Shown: positions 7,790 through 17,011, numbered from the stretch's first letter. The stretch: 39,518 nucleotides of DNA from Streptomyces sp. IMTB 2501 (GCF_001953885.1 NZ_MQUS01000032.1:1-39518), one strand, 5' to 3'. A program made the numbers and translations. The notes: a model not told the origin generated them from the letters alone.

Positions 7790-8464
7790 GTGATCCGAGT
7801 CATGGTGGTCGACGACGAGGCGCTGGTGCGCTCCGGCTTCAAGCTCATCCTGGGCGCGGCCGACGACATCGAGGTCGTCGCGACCACGGCAGGCGCGGCG
7901 GCGGTCGACACCGTACGGCAGGAGGGTCCCGACGTCGTGCTCCTCGACATCCGGATGCCGGACGTGGACGGGCTGACGGTGCTCCGGCAGTTGCGCGCCC
8001 TGCCGGAACCGCCGGTGGTGGCGATGCTGACGACCTTCGACGCCGACGAGTACATTCTCACCGCGCTGCGCTCCGGCGCGGCCGGGTTCCTGCTCAAGGA
8101 CACCGAGCCCGACCAGCTCGCCCAGCTCGTTCGCACCCTGGCCGCGGGCGGGGTCGTGATGTCACCGAAGGCGTCCCGCGCCGTCTGGCAGAGTCACCCC
8201 GGTACGGCGGTCGTCGACGACGAGGAGGCCACCCGCGTCGGCCGGCTCACCGAGCGCGAACGTGAGGTGCTCGTGCTGATCGCGGAGGGGTTGTCCAACG
8301 CCGAGATCGGTACGCGGATCCATCTCAGCGCGGGCACCGTCAAGGATCACGTCAGCGCGATCCTGACCAAACTGCGGGTCGGCAGCAGAGTGCAGGCGGC
8401 GCTGCTCGCGCAACGGGCGGGGCTGCTCGACGAGGGACAGCGGCGCCCGGAGCCGGGGCGATGA
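7790..8464 (+). CDS. NarL/LuxR-family response regulator
   Basis: From GTG 7790 the product has 224 residues. The receiver domain shows VMVVDDE (acidic pocket D8-D9), phospho-acceptor D53 in VVLLDIRMPD, Thr in AMLTTFD (81-82) and the conserved Lys in FLLKD (103). The C-terminal LuxR helix-turn-helix is LTEREREVLVLIAEGLSNAE followed by IGTRIHLSAGTVKDHVSAIL. It is therefore a transcription factor activated by phosphorylation. The kinase gene follows with a 4-base ATGA overlap, so the two are translationally coupled cognates. An alternative start at GTG 7724 is in frame; I prefer 7790 because it puts the protein start exactly at the receiver domain. Confidence 0.93.
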   Translation: MIRVMVVDDEALVRSGFKLILGAADDIEVVATTAGAAAVDTVRQEGPDVVLLDIRMPDVDGLTVLRQLRALPEPPVVAMLTTFDADEYILTALRSGAAGFLLKDTEPDQLAQLVRTLAAGGVVMSPKASRAVWQSHPGTAVVDDEEATRVGRLTEREREVLVLIAEGLSNAEIGTRIHLSAGTVKDHVSAILTKLRVGSRVQAALLAQRAGLLDEGQRRPEPGR

Positions 8465-9585
8465 CGGTGCCCAGGGCATGGTGGACGCGGATCCCCGATC
8501 CGGTCATCGACGCCATGGTCGTCGCGGTCGCCGTCGGGGACGTCCTGCTCAGCGTGGAGGAAGCCGGCCCGGTATCGCAGGCCATGGCCGCGCTCGCCTG
8601 CGCCGCGCTCGCCGTACGACGCCGCTTTCCGCTGCCGGTGTTCCTGCTCACTCTCCCCGCCAGCCTCATGCTGGACATCGTGTTCGCCCCGTTCGCCGCC
8701 CTGTTCACGCTGGCCGAACGCTCCCGCAACCGCCGTCTGCTCGTCGTGTGCGCCGTCCTGTTCGCCCTGGCCTCCGCGCTCCCCTGGCCACCGAACGACC
8801 TCACCTCGCACGACCGCACCTGGACCCTGGTCTACTTCTTCTACACGCTCGCCACCGCCGCCGCGCCCGTCCTGCTGGGCCAACTCGTCCAGGCCCGCCG
8901 GGACCTGGCCCGCCGGCTCGTGGAGATCGAGGAAGCGCGCGAGCACGAACGCCTCCTGCACTCCCAGGCCGTCCTCGCCCGCGAACGCGCCCAGCTGGCC
9001 CGCGAGATGCATGACGTCGTCTCCCACCAGGTCAGTCTGATCGCCGTACAGGCCGGCGCCCTCCAAGTCGCCGCCACGGACCCCGACTTCAGAGAAGGCG
9101 CCCGCACCATCCGGTCCCTCAGCGTCGACACGCTGGACGAGCTGCGCCACATGGTCACGTTGCTGCGGGCCTCCGGGGGCAGGGCCACCGAGCTCACCCC
9201 TCAACCCACCCTGGCCGACCTGCACAAGCTCGTCACGACCAGCGGCATCGACGCCGCACTGACCGGCGAACTCCCGCCGGAGGTCAGCACCACCGCACAG
9301 CGCGCCGTCTACCGCACCGTCCAGGAAGCCCTCACCAACGTCCGCAAACACGCACCCGGCGCCTCCGCGACCGTGCGGCTCTGGCGCGCCGACGACGGCA
9401 CCGCCTTCGGCGTGACCGTCACGAACACACCGCCCACCCGCCCCTCGCTGCCTCTTCCCGGTGCCCACCAGGGACTGATCGGTCTCAGGGAACGCGCCGA
9501 GCTCCTGGGCGGCACCTTCGAGTCCGGGCCCACCGCCGACGGCGGCTACGAGGTGACCCTCGGCGTCCCGCCCCGCACCGACTGA
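8461..9585 (+). CDS. membrane sensor histidine kinase, HisKA_3 type
   Basis: A 374-residue partner of the upstream response regulator. The N-terminal half has four to five hydrophobic helices (residues about 15-135) with almost no extracellular domain, suggesting sensing within or at the membrane. A coiled coil (RRDLARRLVEIEEAREHERL) leads to the phospho-acceptor block REMHDVVSHQ with H184, the HisKA_3 dimerisation motif. The HATPase domain shows AVYRTVQEALTNVRKHA (N box) and GLIGLRERAELLGGTFESG (G2-like). It overlaps the regulator stop by ATGA. The stimulus is not evident. No key residue is missing. Confidence 0.93.
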   Translation: MTVPRAWWTRIPDPVIDAMVVAVAVGDVLLSVEEAGPVSQAMAALACAALAVRRRFPLPVFLLTLPASLMLDIVFAPFAALFTLAERSRNRRLLVVCAVLFALASALPWPPNDLTSHDRTWTLVYFFYTLATAAAPVLLGQLVQARRDLARRLVEIEEAREHERLLHSQAVLARERAQLAREMHDVVSHQVSLIAVQAGALQVAATDPDFREGARTIRSLSVDTLDELRHMVTLLRASGGRATELTPQPTLADLHKLVTTSGIDAALTGELPPEVSTTAQRAVYRTVQEALTNVRKHAPGASATVRLWRADDGTAFGVTVTNTPPTRPSLPLPGAHQGLIGLRERAELLGGTFESGPTADGGYEVTLGVPPRTD

Positions 9586-9622
9586 GGGAACTCGGGGACG
9601 CGGGCCGCGACCAGCAGATCCT

Positions 9623-9880
9623 TCAGGGAACCGTCGGAGTGCCCGGAGCGAGCCAGGTGCGGGCGGCGATGACCGGCATCTGGATGGACCCCGGTGGTCC
9701 ACGTGGGCTCGATGACCGGAGCGAAGGACGGCGAATGATTGCTGGGCAGGGAGTCCACGTTCCCGGCGGCCAGTGCCGCCACCGCGGTGTCCGCGTCGAG
9801 TCCTCCCCAGAACCAGAAGGCGGTGGGCACACCGGCCGCCTCACCGAAGACGACGACGTCCTCGCTGGCGGCGACGAGCG
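9623..9880 (-). pseudogene. M20-family amidohydrolase/peptidase, C-terminal fossil
   Basis: On the minus strand SEDVVVFGEAAGVPTAFWFW is followed by GG, a short variable part, then LPSNHSPSFAPVIEPTWTTG. These are the conserved C-terminal catalytic-domain motifs of M20/amidohydrolase enzymes (SED, FWFxGG, PSNHSPxFAPVIEPT). After a frameshift near 9690 the expected end AARTWLA reappears in another frame, stopping at 9623. The front two thirds of the gene are absent. It is convergent with the histidine kinase gene, with 37 bases between. Confidence 0.7.
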
Positions 9881-10584
9881 GCGATCATGCGCGATCGGCG
9901 ACAGTTCCCGTTCAGCCCGACCGTTGTCCATGAAGGAGCTGGATCGGGCACCCTGCCGTACTGTCCGAGCCGTCCGCGCGGTGTGTCTGCCGCGCCTGGC
10001 CCCTGGGAGGAACACTTCTACGCCGACCGCATTGAGCGCCTCGACAGTCGAAGTCGGTCACGAGTACGCGACGAGCTGGGCGGCGAGCGGGCGACCCTCG
10101 TCGCGGAAACCGCCCACCCGGCCGAGCGCCTGCTGCGCGCCGAGTCCCAGCCCACGCCCGTCGCAGTCGGCTTCACCGGCAAGACCCTCTTCCCACGGCC
10201 CAGCAGCTCAGCACCCTCGTCGCCTCGCCCCAACTCCGGTATGCGCTGCTCAATCCCCCGGCGGCCCTCGGCCCCCGCCACCACGTGTGTGAACCGGAAG
10301 ACACCGCCGGCCACGACCACCGCCGGGAACCTGACCCGTACGTCGCGGAAGCCGGCAGGGCTCGGTCGCTTTCCTCATTCGTCACAGGCGTTGCAGGCAT
10401 CGGCGATTCGGCCAGTCCGCGTGGCCCAAGGGCGGCCTCGTCACGGCGTCCGCGCGTTCGCGCCCTTGAGTTTCAAGGGCCCCGGCGCGTCCGGAATCGA
10501 GCGCGTTCGAATCCCGAGGCACGTCGTTATGCCGTGCACCGCCGAGCCATCCAGGTGCGGCAGCGACCTCCGGGAGGGATACAC
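9881..10584. other. 700-base stretch without a recognisable gene
   Basis: Several frames stay open by GC bias, but none shows a family I can name. Plus-strand pieces such as AERLLRAESQPTPVAVGFTG (about 10115-10180) look protein-like and could be another relic. The last 100 bases must carry the promoter of the ABC exporter gene, whose GGAGGG ribosome site lies at 10572-10577. Confidence 0.3.
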
Positions 10585-12471
10585 GTGACGATGACTGACG
10601 CCTCGGCCGCGTATGAGGAGACACCTCCGCCTCCGCCCCCGGCGGAGATCCGCTACAGCGGTGAGTACTCGATCAATCCGCTCGGCGATGTGTCGTTCAC
10701 GCACATGTGCGCCCGCCTGCCGTCCGTACTGCACCGCATCTGCCGTATGGCCTGGGAGCTGGATCGCAGGGCGGTGACCCTTCTCGTCGTGTGCCAGCTC
10801 GTCACGGGTGCGGCCGCCGCCGTGGCCCTGGCCGCGACCGCTCACGCCATGCAGTCGATCCTCGGTGCGGGCGCGGTGGGCGACCGGCTCCATCACGCAC
10901 TGCCCGCGCTGCTCGTCGTGACGGGCGCCGCGGCCCTTGGCCGACTGGCCGGTGCCCTCTCGTCCTACGCCGACCGAAGGCTGACGCCGCAGTTGACGAC
11001 GTACGCCGACACCGGGCTCGTCGAGGCCGTGTGCAGGGTCGAGTCCGCCGCGTATGCGACGGACGGCTTCGCCGACCGGCAGGAAGCGGCGGAGATGGGC
11101 GTGATCCGCACCCATGTGATGGTCAACGACGCGCAACGGTTCGTGTCCGCGCTGATGAGGATGGTGGCCGCGAGCGGGGTGCTTTCGGCGCTGCACTGGG
11201 CGATGCTTCCGCTGCTGATCCTCGCGGTGCTGCCGGCCGGCGTCGGCGCGGTTCTCTCAGCCCGGGTCGACTACGAGATGCACTACGCGAACGTCTCGGA
11301 CCGTAACGTACGGCACATGATGCGGTGGTGGGCCACCACTCCCAAGCACGGCGACGAGGTCCGCGCCAACGGCATGACCGGCTACCTGCTGTTCTGGTAC
11401 CGGTCGCTGTCGGAGCGCATCGACCGCCGTCTCCTCGGCGCCGCACCACGCACTCTGCGGATCACTTTGTTCTCCTCCACGACCGGCGGTTTCTTCCTCA
11501 TCCTGACGTGGTCCGCGCTCGCCTGGCTGACGACGACCGGTCGCATCGAGCCGGCCGTCGCCGCGACCGCCGTCGTGGCCGTGCAGACCACGCTGGCCGC
11601 ACTGTCGCAGGTCGTCATCAACGGGGCCGCACTGTTCCACACCAGCCTCTACCTCACGGACATGCAGACGTTCCTCGACGATGCGGCCCGACAAGCGCCT
11701 CAACGCGGTGAGTTGACCGTCGCATCCGTGAACGACATTCGTCTCGACGGGGTCGTGTACCAGTACCCGGGCAAGGACCGGCCCGCCGTCGACGGGGTCT
11801 CTCTCACCTTGCGGCGCGGCGAGATCGTGGCCGTCGTCGGCGAGAACGGCAGCGGCAAGTCCACTCTCCTGCGCCTGATCACCGGCATCTACCTCGCCGA
11901 CAAGGGGCGCGTGCTGTGGAACGGGGCGGACCTCGCCACCGCCGACCAGGACACCGTCTGGGCGCGCACCGGCCTCGTGCCGCAGCTCTTCGCCCAATGG
12001 CCCCTTCGCGTGCGCGAGAACGTCACTCTCGGCCAGCCGCGCACCCACCATGACGCCCCGGTGTGGGAGGCGATCGACGCCGTCGGGATGCGTGCGGCGG
12101 TCGACGCCCTGCCCAGCGGCATCGAAACCCTGCTCGCACGAGAGGTCTTCGGCGGCGCCGAACTCTCCGGCGGACAGTGGCAGCGGCTGGCCTGCTCTCG
12201 CGCGATCTATCGCAAGCCTGAACTGCTCATCCTGGATGAGCCGACGTCCCAGATGGACGCCCGTGGCGAGCACCAGATCTTTGAGAAGATCAAGGGCGGT
12301 GCCTCCGACCGCATCACGATCGTGGTCACACATCAGCTGGAGAACACGAAGGTCGCCGACCGCGTCATCGTGATGGAGCACGGCCGGATCTCCGAACAGG
12401 GCCGGTACGACGAACTCGCGGACGGGGGCGGCCTGTTCGCGGATCTGCTCGCCCTGGCGAAGGACAGATGA
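10585..12471 (+). CDS. ABC exporter, fused permease and ATPase half-transporter
   Basis: GTG 10585, seven bases after GGAGGG, gives 628 residues. After a Pro-rich N-terminal tail there are about six membrane helices (roughly residues 60-375) of the type I exporter fold. The nucleotide-binding domain then shows Walker A GENGSGKST (near residue 420), Q loop LVPQLFAQWPLRV, signature LSGGQWQRLA (near 527), Walker B LLILDEPTS (near 547) and the H-loop VVTHQ. It would work as a homodimer, or with another half, to export a hydrophobic compound, peptide or lipid. No peptidase domain and no precursor peptide gene is visible nearby. Its stop overlaps the start of the MazG-like gene, indicating a two-gene operon. 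Confidence 0.92.
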   Translation: MTMTDASAAYEETPPPPPPAEIRYSGEYSINPLGDVSFTHMCARLPSVLHRICRMAWELDRRAVTLLVVCQLVTGAAAAVALAATAHAMQSILGAGAVGDRLHHALPALLVVTGAAALGRLAGALSSYADRRLTPQLTTYADTGLVEAVCRVESAAYATDGFADRQEAAEMGVIRTHVMVNDAQRFVSALMRMVAASGVLSALHWAMLPLLILAVLPAGVGAVLSARVDYEMHYANVSDRNVRHMMRWWATTPKHGDEVRANGMTGYLLFWYRSLSERIDRRLLGAAPRTLRITLFSSTTGGFFLILTWSALAWLTTTGRIEPAVAATAVVAVQTTLAALSQVVINGAALFHTSLYLTDMQTFLDDAARQAPQRGELTVASVNDIRLDGVVYQYPGKDRPAVDGVSLTLRRGEIVAVVGENGSGKSTLLRLITGIYLADKGRVLWNGADLATADQDTVWARTGLVPQLFAQWPLRVRENVTLGQPRTHHDAPVWEAIDAVGMRAAVDALPSGIETLLAREVFGGAELSGGQWQRLACSRAIYRKPELLILDEPTSQMDARGEHQIFEKIKGGASDRITIVVTHQLENTKVADRVIVMEHGRISEQGRYDELADGGGLFADLLALAKDR

Positions 12472-12875
12472 TGACCAGTCGCTACGAAGCCGAGACCAGC
12501 AGGCGCCCTCACACGGCACAGAACAGAATCGAGACACAAGTGACTGATACCTGGCAGACGATTAACCGCCTCGCCGATCGCCTGGAGGACCATTCCACCC
12601 TCCCGCGCGAACAGCGCGTCCTCCTTCAACTGCTCAAGATCCAGGAGGAGGCGGGCGAGGTCGCCGAGGCTGTGATCGGAGCCATGGGACAGAACCCCCG
12701 GAAGGGGTACTCCCACACCTGGGAGGACGTCGAGGCGGAGGTCTGCGACGTCATCGTCACCGGCATGGTCGCGTTGGCCCGCATGAATCCCGATGCCACG
12801 GCCGTGTTCACCCGGCACGTGGAGCGCATTGCCGAGCGGGACCTCGGCGGGGTTTCTGAGCGCACCCGTCAGTGA
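12468..12875 (+). CDS. MazG-like nucleotide pyrophosphohydrolase
   Basis: A 135-residue all-alpha protein. The MazG core is visible as QRVLLQLLKIQEEAGEVAEA (EExxE-type Mg2+ site) and, one helix later, WEDVEAEVCDVIVTG (the ExxD pair). These enzymes hydrolyse NTPs or modified nucleotides to NMP and pyrophosphate. The ATG at 12468, or the adjacent one at 12471, overlaps the exporter stop and has GAAGGA six bases before, favouring coupled translation. A GTG at 12540 would give a 111-residue protein starting right at the domain. The pairing with an exporter suggests self-protection or nucleotide clean-up, but this is inference. Confidence 0.85.
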   Translation: MMTSRYEAETSRRPHTAQNRIETQVTDTWQTINRLADRLEDHSTLPREQRVLLQLLKIQEEAGEVAEAVIGAMGQNPRKGYSHTWEDVEAEVCDVIVTGMVALARMNPDATAVFTRHVERIAERDLGGVSERTRQ

Positions 12876-13347
12876 ACAGGCCCGCGCAATCACCCGAGAA
12901 TCACCTTGGGCGCTTCCGGTGAACACACGCGATCCGTGGGAGGGAAGCCAGGGGGCTCACCGAAGCGATCGCACGGGCCGGGCTCACAGCAGTGCGCGCC
13001 GAATAGATCAGCGCGCATGTGTGGCCGGGATGGGACCTGTGCCTCAGCCGCTGGTGGGCACGGGGACCTGACCGCCGGGACTTCCTGCGAGCCTACGAGC
13101 GGCACATACTCGACCGCTGCGTCGTCACGGCCGAACGGCCACGACAGCGGCAACAGCGGGACGCCCGGACCGCAACGCCGCGACCGCCGGCCGAGCTTGG
13201 CCGCGTCGCATGACTGCGGCCCTGTCCAGGCCGCCGCTCCGGGAGGGGACGGCGGCCGCCACCAGCCGACGGGCGCGCACGCCCCGGGCCGGGCCCCTTC
13301 GCCGACCCGGGGCGCACACGCCCGGTGGCTCGTCGAGGCCGGCTGCA
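12876..13347. other. 470-base stretch with a possible short coding relic
   Basis: No complete gene is supported. A plus-strand frame at 13019-13213 reads WPGWDLCLSRWWARGPDRRD then FLRAYERHILDRC before turning into low-complexity Arg-rich sequence. The first 45 residues look like real protein, so this may be the tail of a lost gene; I do not recognise the family. Confidence 0.3.
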
Positions 13348-13608
13348 CTAACTCCGATCTTCACCCTGCAGCCACGCCGGCCACCCCAGCTGGCGGTGGG
13401 CCTGAGGGCTGTACGCAGGGGTCTCGTGGGCCTTACAGCCCTCTGGGGGCCGAGGACGTGTCTCCAGGAGCTGGATGTCACCGACGTAGATCGGCGTCGC
13501 GCACTGGTCAGGATCGGGCTTGTGTACGGGAGTTGCCTGGGCGACGCCGCTGGTCAGCAGCAGGCCTCCCAGGACGGCGGTCATGATGGCTCTAGCGGTT
13601 CGCGGCAT
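13348..13608 (-). CDS. small secreted protein of unknown function
   Basis: From ATG 13608 (AAAGGA ribosome site) the product has 86 residues. MPRTARAIMTAVLGGLLLTS followed by GVAQA is a clear signal peptide, cleaved about residue 25. The mature peptide of about 60 residues has two Cys (in DQCATPIY and EGCKAH), which could form one disulfide, and is rich in Pro. An ATG six bases upstream (13614) is less well placed. No family is recognised. It stands alone, with the pectate lyase in the same direction further upstream. Confidence 0.65.
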   Translation of the reverse strand: MPRTARAIMTAVLGGLLLTSGVAQATPVHKPDPDQCATPIYVGDIQLLETRPRPPEGCKAHETPAYSPQAHRQLGWPAWLQGEDRS

Positions 13609-13844
13609 GATCATCCTTTCGTGCGGGACCGGCTTCAGCGGCTCCCGCGAGGAGCATGACGGCCAGGCACCGCACCGTAGGTACCCTCACCGTGCCGACA
13701 CCGAAGATCCACCCTGATGTCCTACCGGACGACGGGACGAGGACAAGGGCCGGCTGGAGACACCGGCTCATCACCATCGGCAGCCGCCCCAGATGCTCCT
13801 GGGTGACGGTGACTTGCTGCTCCTGGCCGCCTTCTCCCCGGCTG

Positions 13845-13868
13845 TGCGGCCGTCCAAGTGGACAGGGC
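13845..13868 (-). terminator. weak hairpin after the pectate lyase gene
   Basis: GGCC-GTCCA-AG-TGGAC-A-GGGCC forms a short stem just past the lyase stop codon at 13869. The stem is interrupted, so this is only a candidate. Confidence 0.3.
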
Positions 13869-15035
13869 CTACCCGGTGATCGTGCCGTAGCCGTCGTTGT
13901 CCAGACCGGTCTGAGTCTGGGACGACCACAGCCGTCCGCTGGTGCCCAGTGAGGCGACGTCGGTGATCACCAGGGAGTCGACGCCGTCACGGGGCAAGTC
14001 ACCGGCCTGCGCGATGCCGTACGCGTACGCGTCCCGCGGACTGCCGGCCGCCGCTGCCAGCGACGCCGTAGTGGGCGACCAGGGAGAGGTGAGGCTGGTG
14101 GCGCCCGCTCCGACGCCGAGCGCCGTGCCGTCGAGCTTGCCGTCGGCTTTGCCATCCAGGAGGTTGCCACTGTTCCAGACCGTCTGGTGGGCCATCTGGT
14201 AGTACGCGTCGGATGCCGTGCCGGTGACGGGTCCCGCGGTGAAGGCGTTGTCGGCGACATCGTGCCGGAAGGTCCCGCCGGAGTTCCCGGCCGTGTAGCC
14301 GCCCTGGTAGTCGTAGACGACGTTGCCGACGAACTGTGTGTCGGCCTTGGCCAGCGGGTTGCGGTTGTGGGCGTTGGCGAAGACGTCGTGGTACCAGGTG
14401 AACGGCCCGCCCTCGGTGTGCGCGGCGAACCGCTGCCCGATCGCGGCGGCGATGATCGAGTTCTGCACGGTGATGTCCTTGGCGCCGACGGCGTCGATGT
14501 CGTCCCACTTGGCGAACTCCACCGACACATGATCGAAGACCATGTCGCTCGCTTCGGCCAGCGCGAGGCTCGCCTTGCCTTTCGCCGGGTCGAGTGTGCC
14601 CTCCCGGAATCTGACGTAGCGCACGATGTCGTTCGAGGAGTTGGAGAAGGACACCTCTCTGCCGCGCAGGCCGATGCCCTGGCCGGGCGCGGTGTCACCC
14701 TCGATCGTGATGTCGTCGGCCACGGGCACGGCGGACTTCAGCGTGATGTAGCCGCCCACGTCGAACACGACGATGCGGTGCGACGCGCTCACCGCGTCCC
14801 GGAAGGATCCGCTGCCGGAGTCGTTGAGGTTGGTCACGTGGTACGTGGTTCCGCCCGTGCCCCCGGTGGCTCCCGCTCCGTAGCCCACCGCGCCGTCGAA
14901 CGCCACCGTCGCTCCGGCGCCCGGGGCCTGACCGGCCCAGGGCCCTGGGGCGAGCACGGCAACAGCGGCCGCGCCCAGGGCGACACCTGCGGCGATGACG
15001 GTACGGCGTGCGGTCTGACGCCTGCGTACGGACAT
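13869..15035 (-). CDS. secreted pectate lyase-like polysaccharide lyase
   Basis: ATG 15035 lies five bases after GGAGG and gives 388 residues. MSVRRRQTARRTVIAAGVAL starts a twin-Arg-like/Sec signal, with cleavage around residues 35-45. The mature enzyme is a right-handed beta helix: GYGAGATGGTGGTTYHVTNL, then GSGSFRDAVS, ITIEGDTAPGQGIGLRG and DIVRYVRFREG. It continues with SLALAEASDMVFDHVSVEFA, WDDIDAVGAKDITVQNSIIA, HNRNPLAKADTQFVGNVVYD. These are hallmarks of pectate-lyase superfamily proteins that cleave polygalacturonate by beta-elimination outside the cell. It pairs functionally with the rhamnosidase at 33149, both acting on pectin-type plant polymers. The gene is intact. Confidence 0.9.
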   Translation of the reverse strand: MSVRRRQTARRTVIAAGVALGAAAVAVLAPGPWAGQAPGAGATVAFDGAVGYGAGATGGTGGTTYHVTNLNDSGSGSFRDAVSASHRIVVFDVGGYITLKSAVPVADDITIEGDTAPGQGIGLRGREVSFSNSSNDIVRYVRFREGTLDPAKGKASLALAEASDMVFDHVSVEFAKWDDIDAVGAKDITVQNSIIAAAIGQRFAAHTEGGPFTWYHDVFANAHNRNPLAKADTQFVGNVVYDYQGGYTAGNSGGTFRHDVADNAFTAGPVTGTASDAYYQMAHQTVWNSGNLLDGKADGKLDGTALGVGAGATSLTSPWSPTTASLAAAAGSPRDAYAYGIAQAGDLPRDGVDSLVITDVASLGTSGRLWSSQTQTGLDNDGYGTITG

Positions 15036-15073
15036 GCCTGCCTCCAACTCGTCGTTGCCGTGAAGTTGCCGGT

Positions 15074-15085
15074 CAACTCAAGTTG
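15074..15085 (-). promoter_or_regulatory. candidate operator upstream of pectate lyase
   Basis: CAACT-CA-AGTTG is an interrupted palindrome about 40 bases before the lyase start. On the coding strand it is surrounded by three copies of GGCAAC spaced over about 40 bases. Either element could bind a regulator. The sequence alone does not say which family. Confidence 0.35.
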
Positions 15086-15166
15086 GTTGCCGCCGATCCG
15101 CGGGCGCGACCGTGCGTGGCGACGCGTCCCGGCTGACGGCCGGTGAGGCCGAAGGCCTGCGCCGGG

Positions 15167-16735
15167 TCAGGAGGCGTTTGCCGTGAAGCCTTGTGTGACC
15201 TGGTCGAAGACAGGGCGGTAGGTGTCCCACTGCGCCTCGGGCGCCGACAGGTAGATGTCGTATTCCCGGCCACCCTCTCGGCCGTAGCCGAGGTCGATCG
15301 CACGGAAGGAGCGCGCACGTCCCTTGAAGGTGAACTCCCACACGGCCGCGGGTTGCCCACGGAACGTCGTCTGTTGCATGCGCAGTCGGCGGTAAGTGGC
15401 GTAATTGGCCTTGGTGTTGGCCTCGATGTCGGCGAAGTGGGTGGAGGGGTTGTGCCCGGCCGGGGCGACGGTCCCGATCGTGATGCCGGCCCGGCCGGAC
15501 GGGTCTGCGTAGATGACTTCGTCGGCTGCCTGCTTGCTGACCTTCCAGTCGTCCGGCACCGGGAAGGAGACGCCGAGCCGCGCGTCATGGACCAGACGGT
15601 AGCCCTTGGGCGGTACGGAGGTCGCGGGGAACGGCGTTGCGGCCTGGTGGACCCGGTCGGGACCGTGTGCGTCCCGGTTGTGCTGCCGCACGGCGTAGAA
15701 CGCCGCGCCTGCGGCTACCGCGAGGGCCACCGCCACCGCCACGGCGCCTGTGCGCTTCCGCCGGCGCTTCGTGCGGTTACGGCTGACGGACCGGGTGGCC
15801 GTGGGAGGTTCCGGCTCCTGCCTGGGCGCGCCATCGGCTTCTTGTCCGGACGACGCTCTGCCGCCGCCCCCGTCGTCGCCTTCCGTCGGGTTCACCGAGG
15901 TCGCCACAACTGTCGTCTCGGCAGCTCGTGCCGCCTCCAGTGCGCGTTGCGTCTGTTCCGAGGACGGTCGCGCGTCGGGATCCTTGGACAGGAGTGCCTC
16001 GATGAGGGGCGCCAGCGGCCCAGCCTCCGTCGGGGGATCCAATGGGTCCACGGCGATGGCGTACGCGGTCTCCATGGCCGTGTCCCGGCGGAACGGCGTC
16101 CGGCCCTCCGTGGCCTGGTAGAGCGTCGCGCCCAGTGCCCACAGGTCGCACGCCGGTCCGGGCTGCTGCCCACGAATCCGTTCCGGGGCCATGTAGTCGA
16201 TGGAGCCGACCATCTCGCCGGTCTGGGTCAGCGTCGACGCCCCGGTCGTCATGGCGATGCCGAAGTCGGTGAGCACCACCCGGTTCTCGGCGCCGAGCAG
16301 CACGTTGCCGGGTTTGACGTCGCGGTGCAGCACGCCGGCGGAGTGCGCGGCCCGCAGAGCGGCGATCATGCTGAGGCCGATACGGGCGGCCTCCGCGGGC
16401 GGGAGGGTTGCGCCGCCCTTGAGGAGGTCACCGAGCGTATTGCCGGGGACGTACTCCATGACGATGCAGGGCCGCCCGTCGTCGTCCACGACGTCGTGGA
16501 CGACGATCACGTTGGGGTGGGTGATACGGGCGGCGCTGCGCGCCTCACGCCGGGTGCGTTCGTACAGCGTGGTGACCTCGTCGGCGGACAGGTGAGGCTG
16601 CACGTGCAGCCGCTTGAGCGCGACCTGGCGGCCGAGCATCTCGTCCGTGGCCCGCCATACGGTGCCCATGCCGCCGCGGCCGATCTGCTCTATGAGCCGG
16701 TACCGACCGGCGATGAGCCGTGCCTCCAACGTCAC
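15167..16735 (-). CDS. membrane Ser/Thr protein kinase with extracellular sensor domain
   Basis: GTG 16735, behind GGAGGG, gives 522 residues. The kinase domain (about 10-265) has the Gly loop IGRGGMGTV, Lys41 in VALKRLH, HRDVKPGN (catalytic Asp139), DFG at 157-159, and GSIDYMAPERIRG. A low-complexity linker rich in Pro/Glu leads to a basic stop-transfer (KRRRKR) and one membrane helix (about 331-348). The roughly 150 outside residues (YRLVHDARLGVSFPVPDDWK ... YLSAPEAQWDTYRPVFDQV) resemble the PsbP/lipoprotein-like tails found on many streptomycete kinases; there are no PASTA repeats. An ATG at 16762 is a possible alternative start. Its substrate and ligand are unknown. It is about 130 bases upstream of, and co-directional with, the pectate lyase. 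Confidence 0.92.
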   Translation of the reverse strand: MTLEARLIAGRYRLIEQIGRGGMGTVWRATDEMLGRQVALKRLHVQPHLSADEVTTLYERTRREARSAARITHPNVIVVHDVVDDDGRPCIVMEYVPGNTLGDLLKGGATLPPAEAARIGLSMIAALRAAHSAGVLHRDVKPGNVLLGAENRVVLTDFGIAMTTGASTLTQTGEMVGSIDYMAPERIRGQQPGPACDLWALGATLYQATEGRTPFRRDTAMETAYAIAVDPLDPPTEAGPLAPLIEALLSKDPDARPSSEQTQRALEAARAAETTVVATSVNPTEGDDGGGGRASSGQEADGAPRQEPEPPTATRSVSRNRTKRRRKRTGAVAVAVALAVAAGAAFYAVRQHNRDAHGPDRVHQAATPFPATSVPPKGYRLVHDARLGVSFPVPDDWKVSKQAADEVIYADPSGRAGITIGTVAPAGHNPSTHFADIEANTKANYATYRRLRMQQTTFRGQPAAVWEFTFKGRARSFRAIDLGYGREGGREYDIYLSAPEAQWDTYRPVFDQVTQGFTANAS

Positions 16736-16992
16736 CTTGCCCCCTCCACCACCTCTGTCCATGTCCCGAGCGAATTGATTCGCTTCGTCACCCTAACCCG
16801 CTGCCCTTCACTCGCTGGGCAGCGAGCCGGGTGGGGTGCCGTCGGATGCAGGAACGTTCCCCTCCGCAAGACCGCGATTATCGGATCCGGGGGATTTCTT
16901 CGTGAGCAATGTCACCTTGCAGGCCACTGGTCGGTACAGGATTCAAGGATTGCCCAGGTCACAGCCGCCACACAGCCAGTTGAAGTTTAAAG

Positions 16993-17011
16993 AAAGGTTA
17001 GCCTGGGCTAA
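16993..17011 (+). promoter_or_regulatory. iron-box-like operator (DmdR/IdeR type)
   Basis: AAAGGTTAGCCTGGGCTAA matches the 19-base actinobacterial iron box (TTAGGTTAGSCTAACCTAA) at about 14 positions, with the left half nearly perfect. It lies upstream of the decayed PLP decarboxylase of siderophore type, where iron control is expected. Strength of binding cannot be judged from sequence. Confidence 0.55.

Noticed and set aside
10495..10530. tRNA-like T-arm sequence GTTCGAATCC
   Set aside because: The flanking bases do not form a five-pair T stem and no acceptor, D or anticodon arms can be folded.
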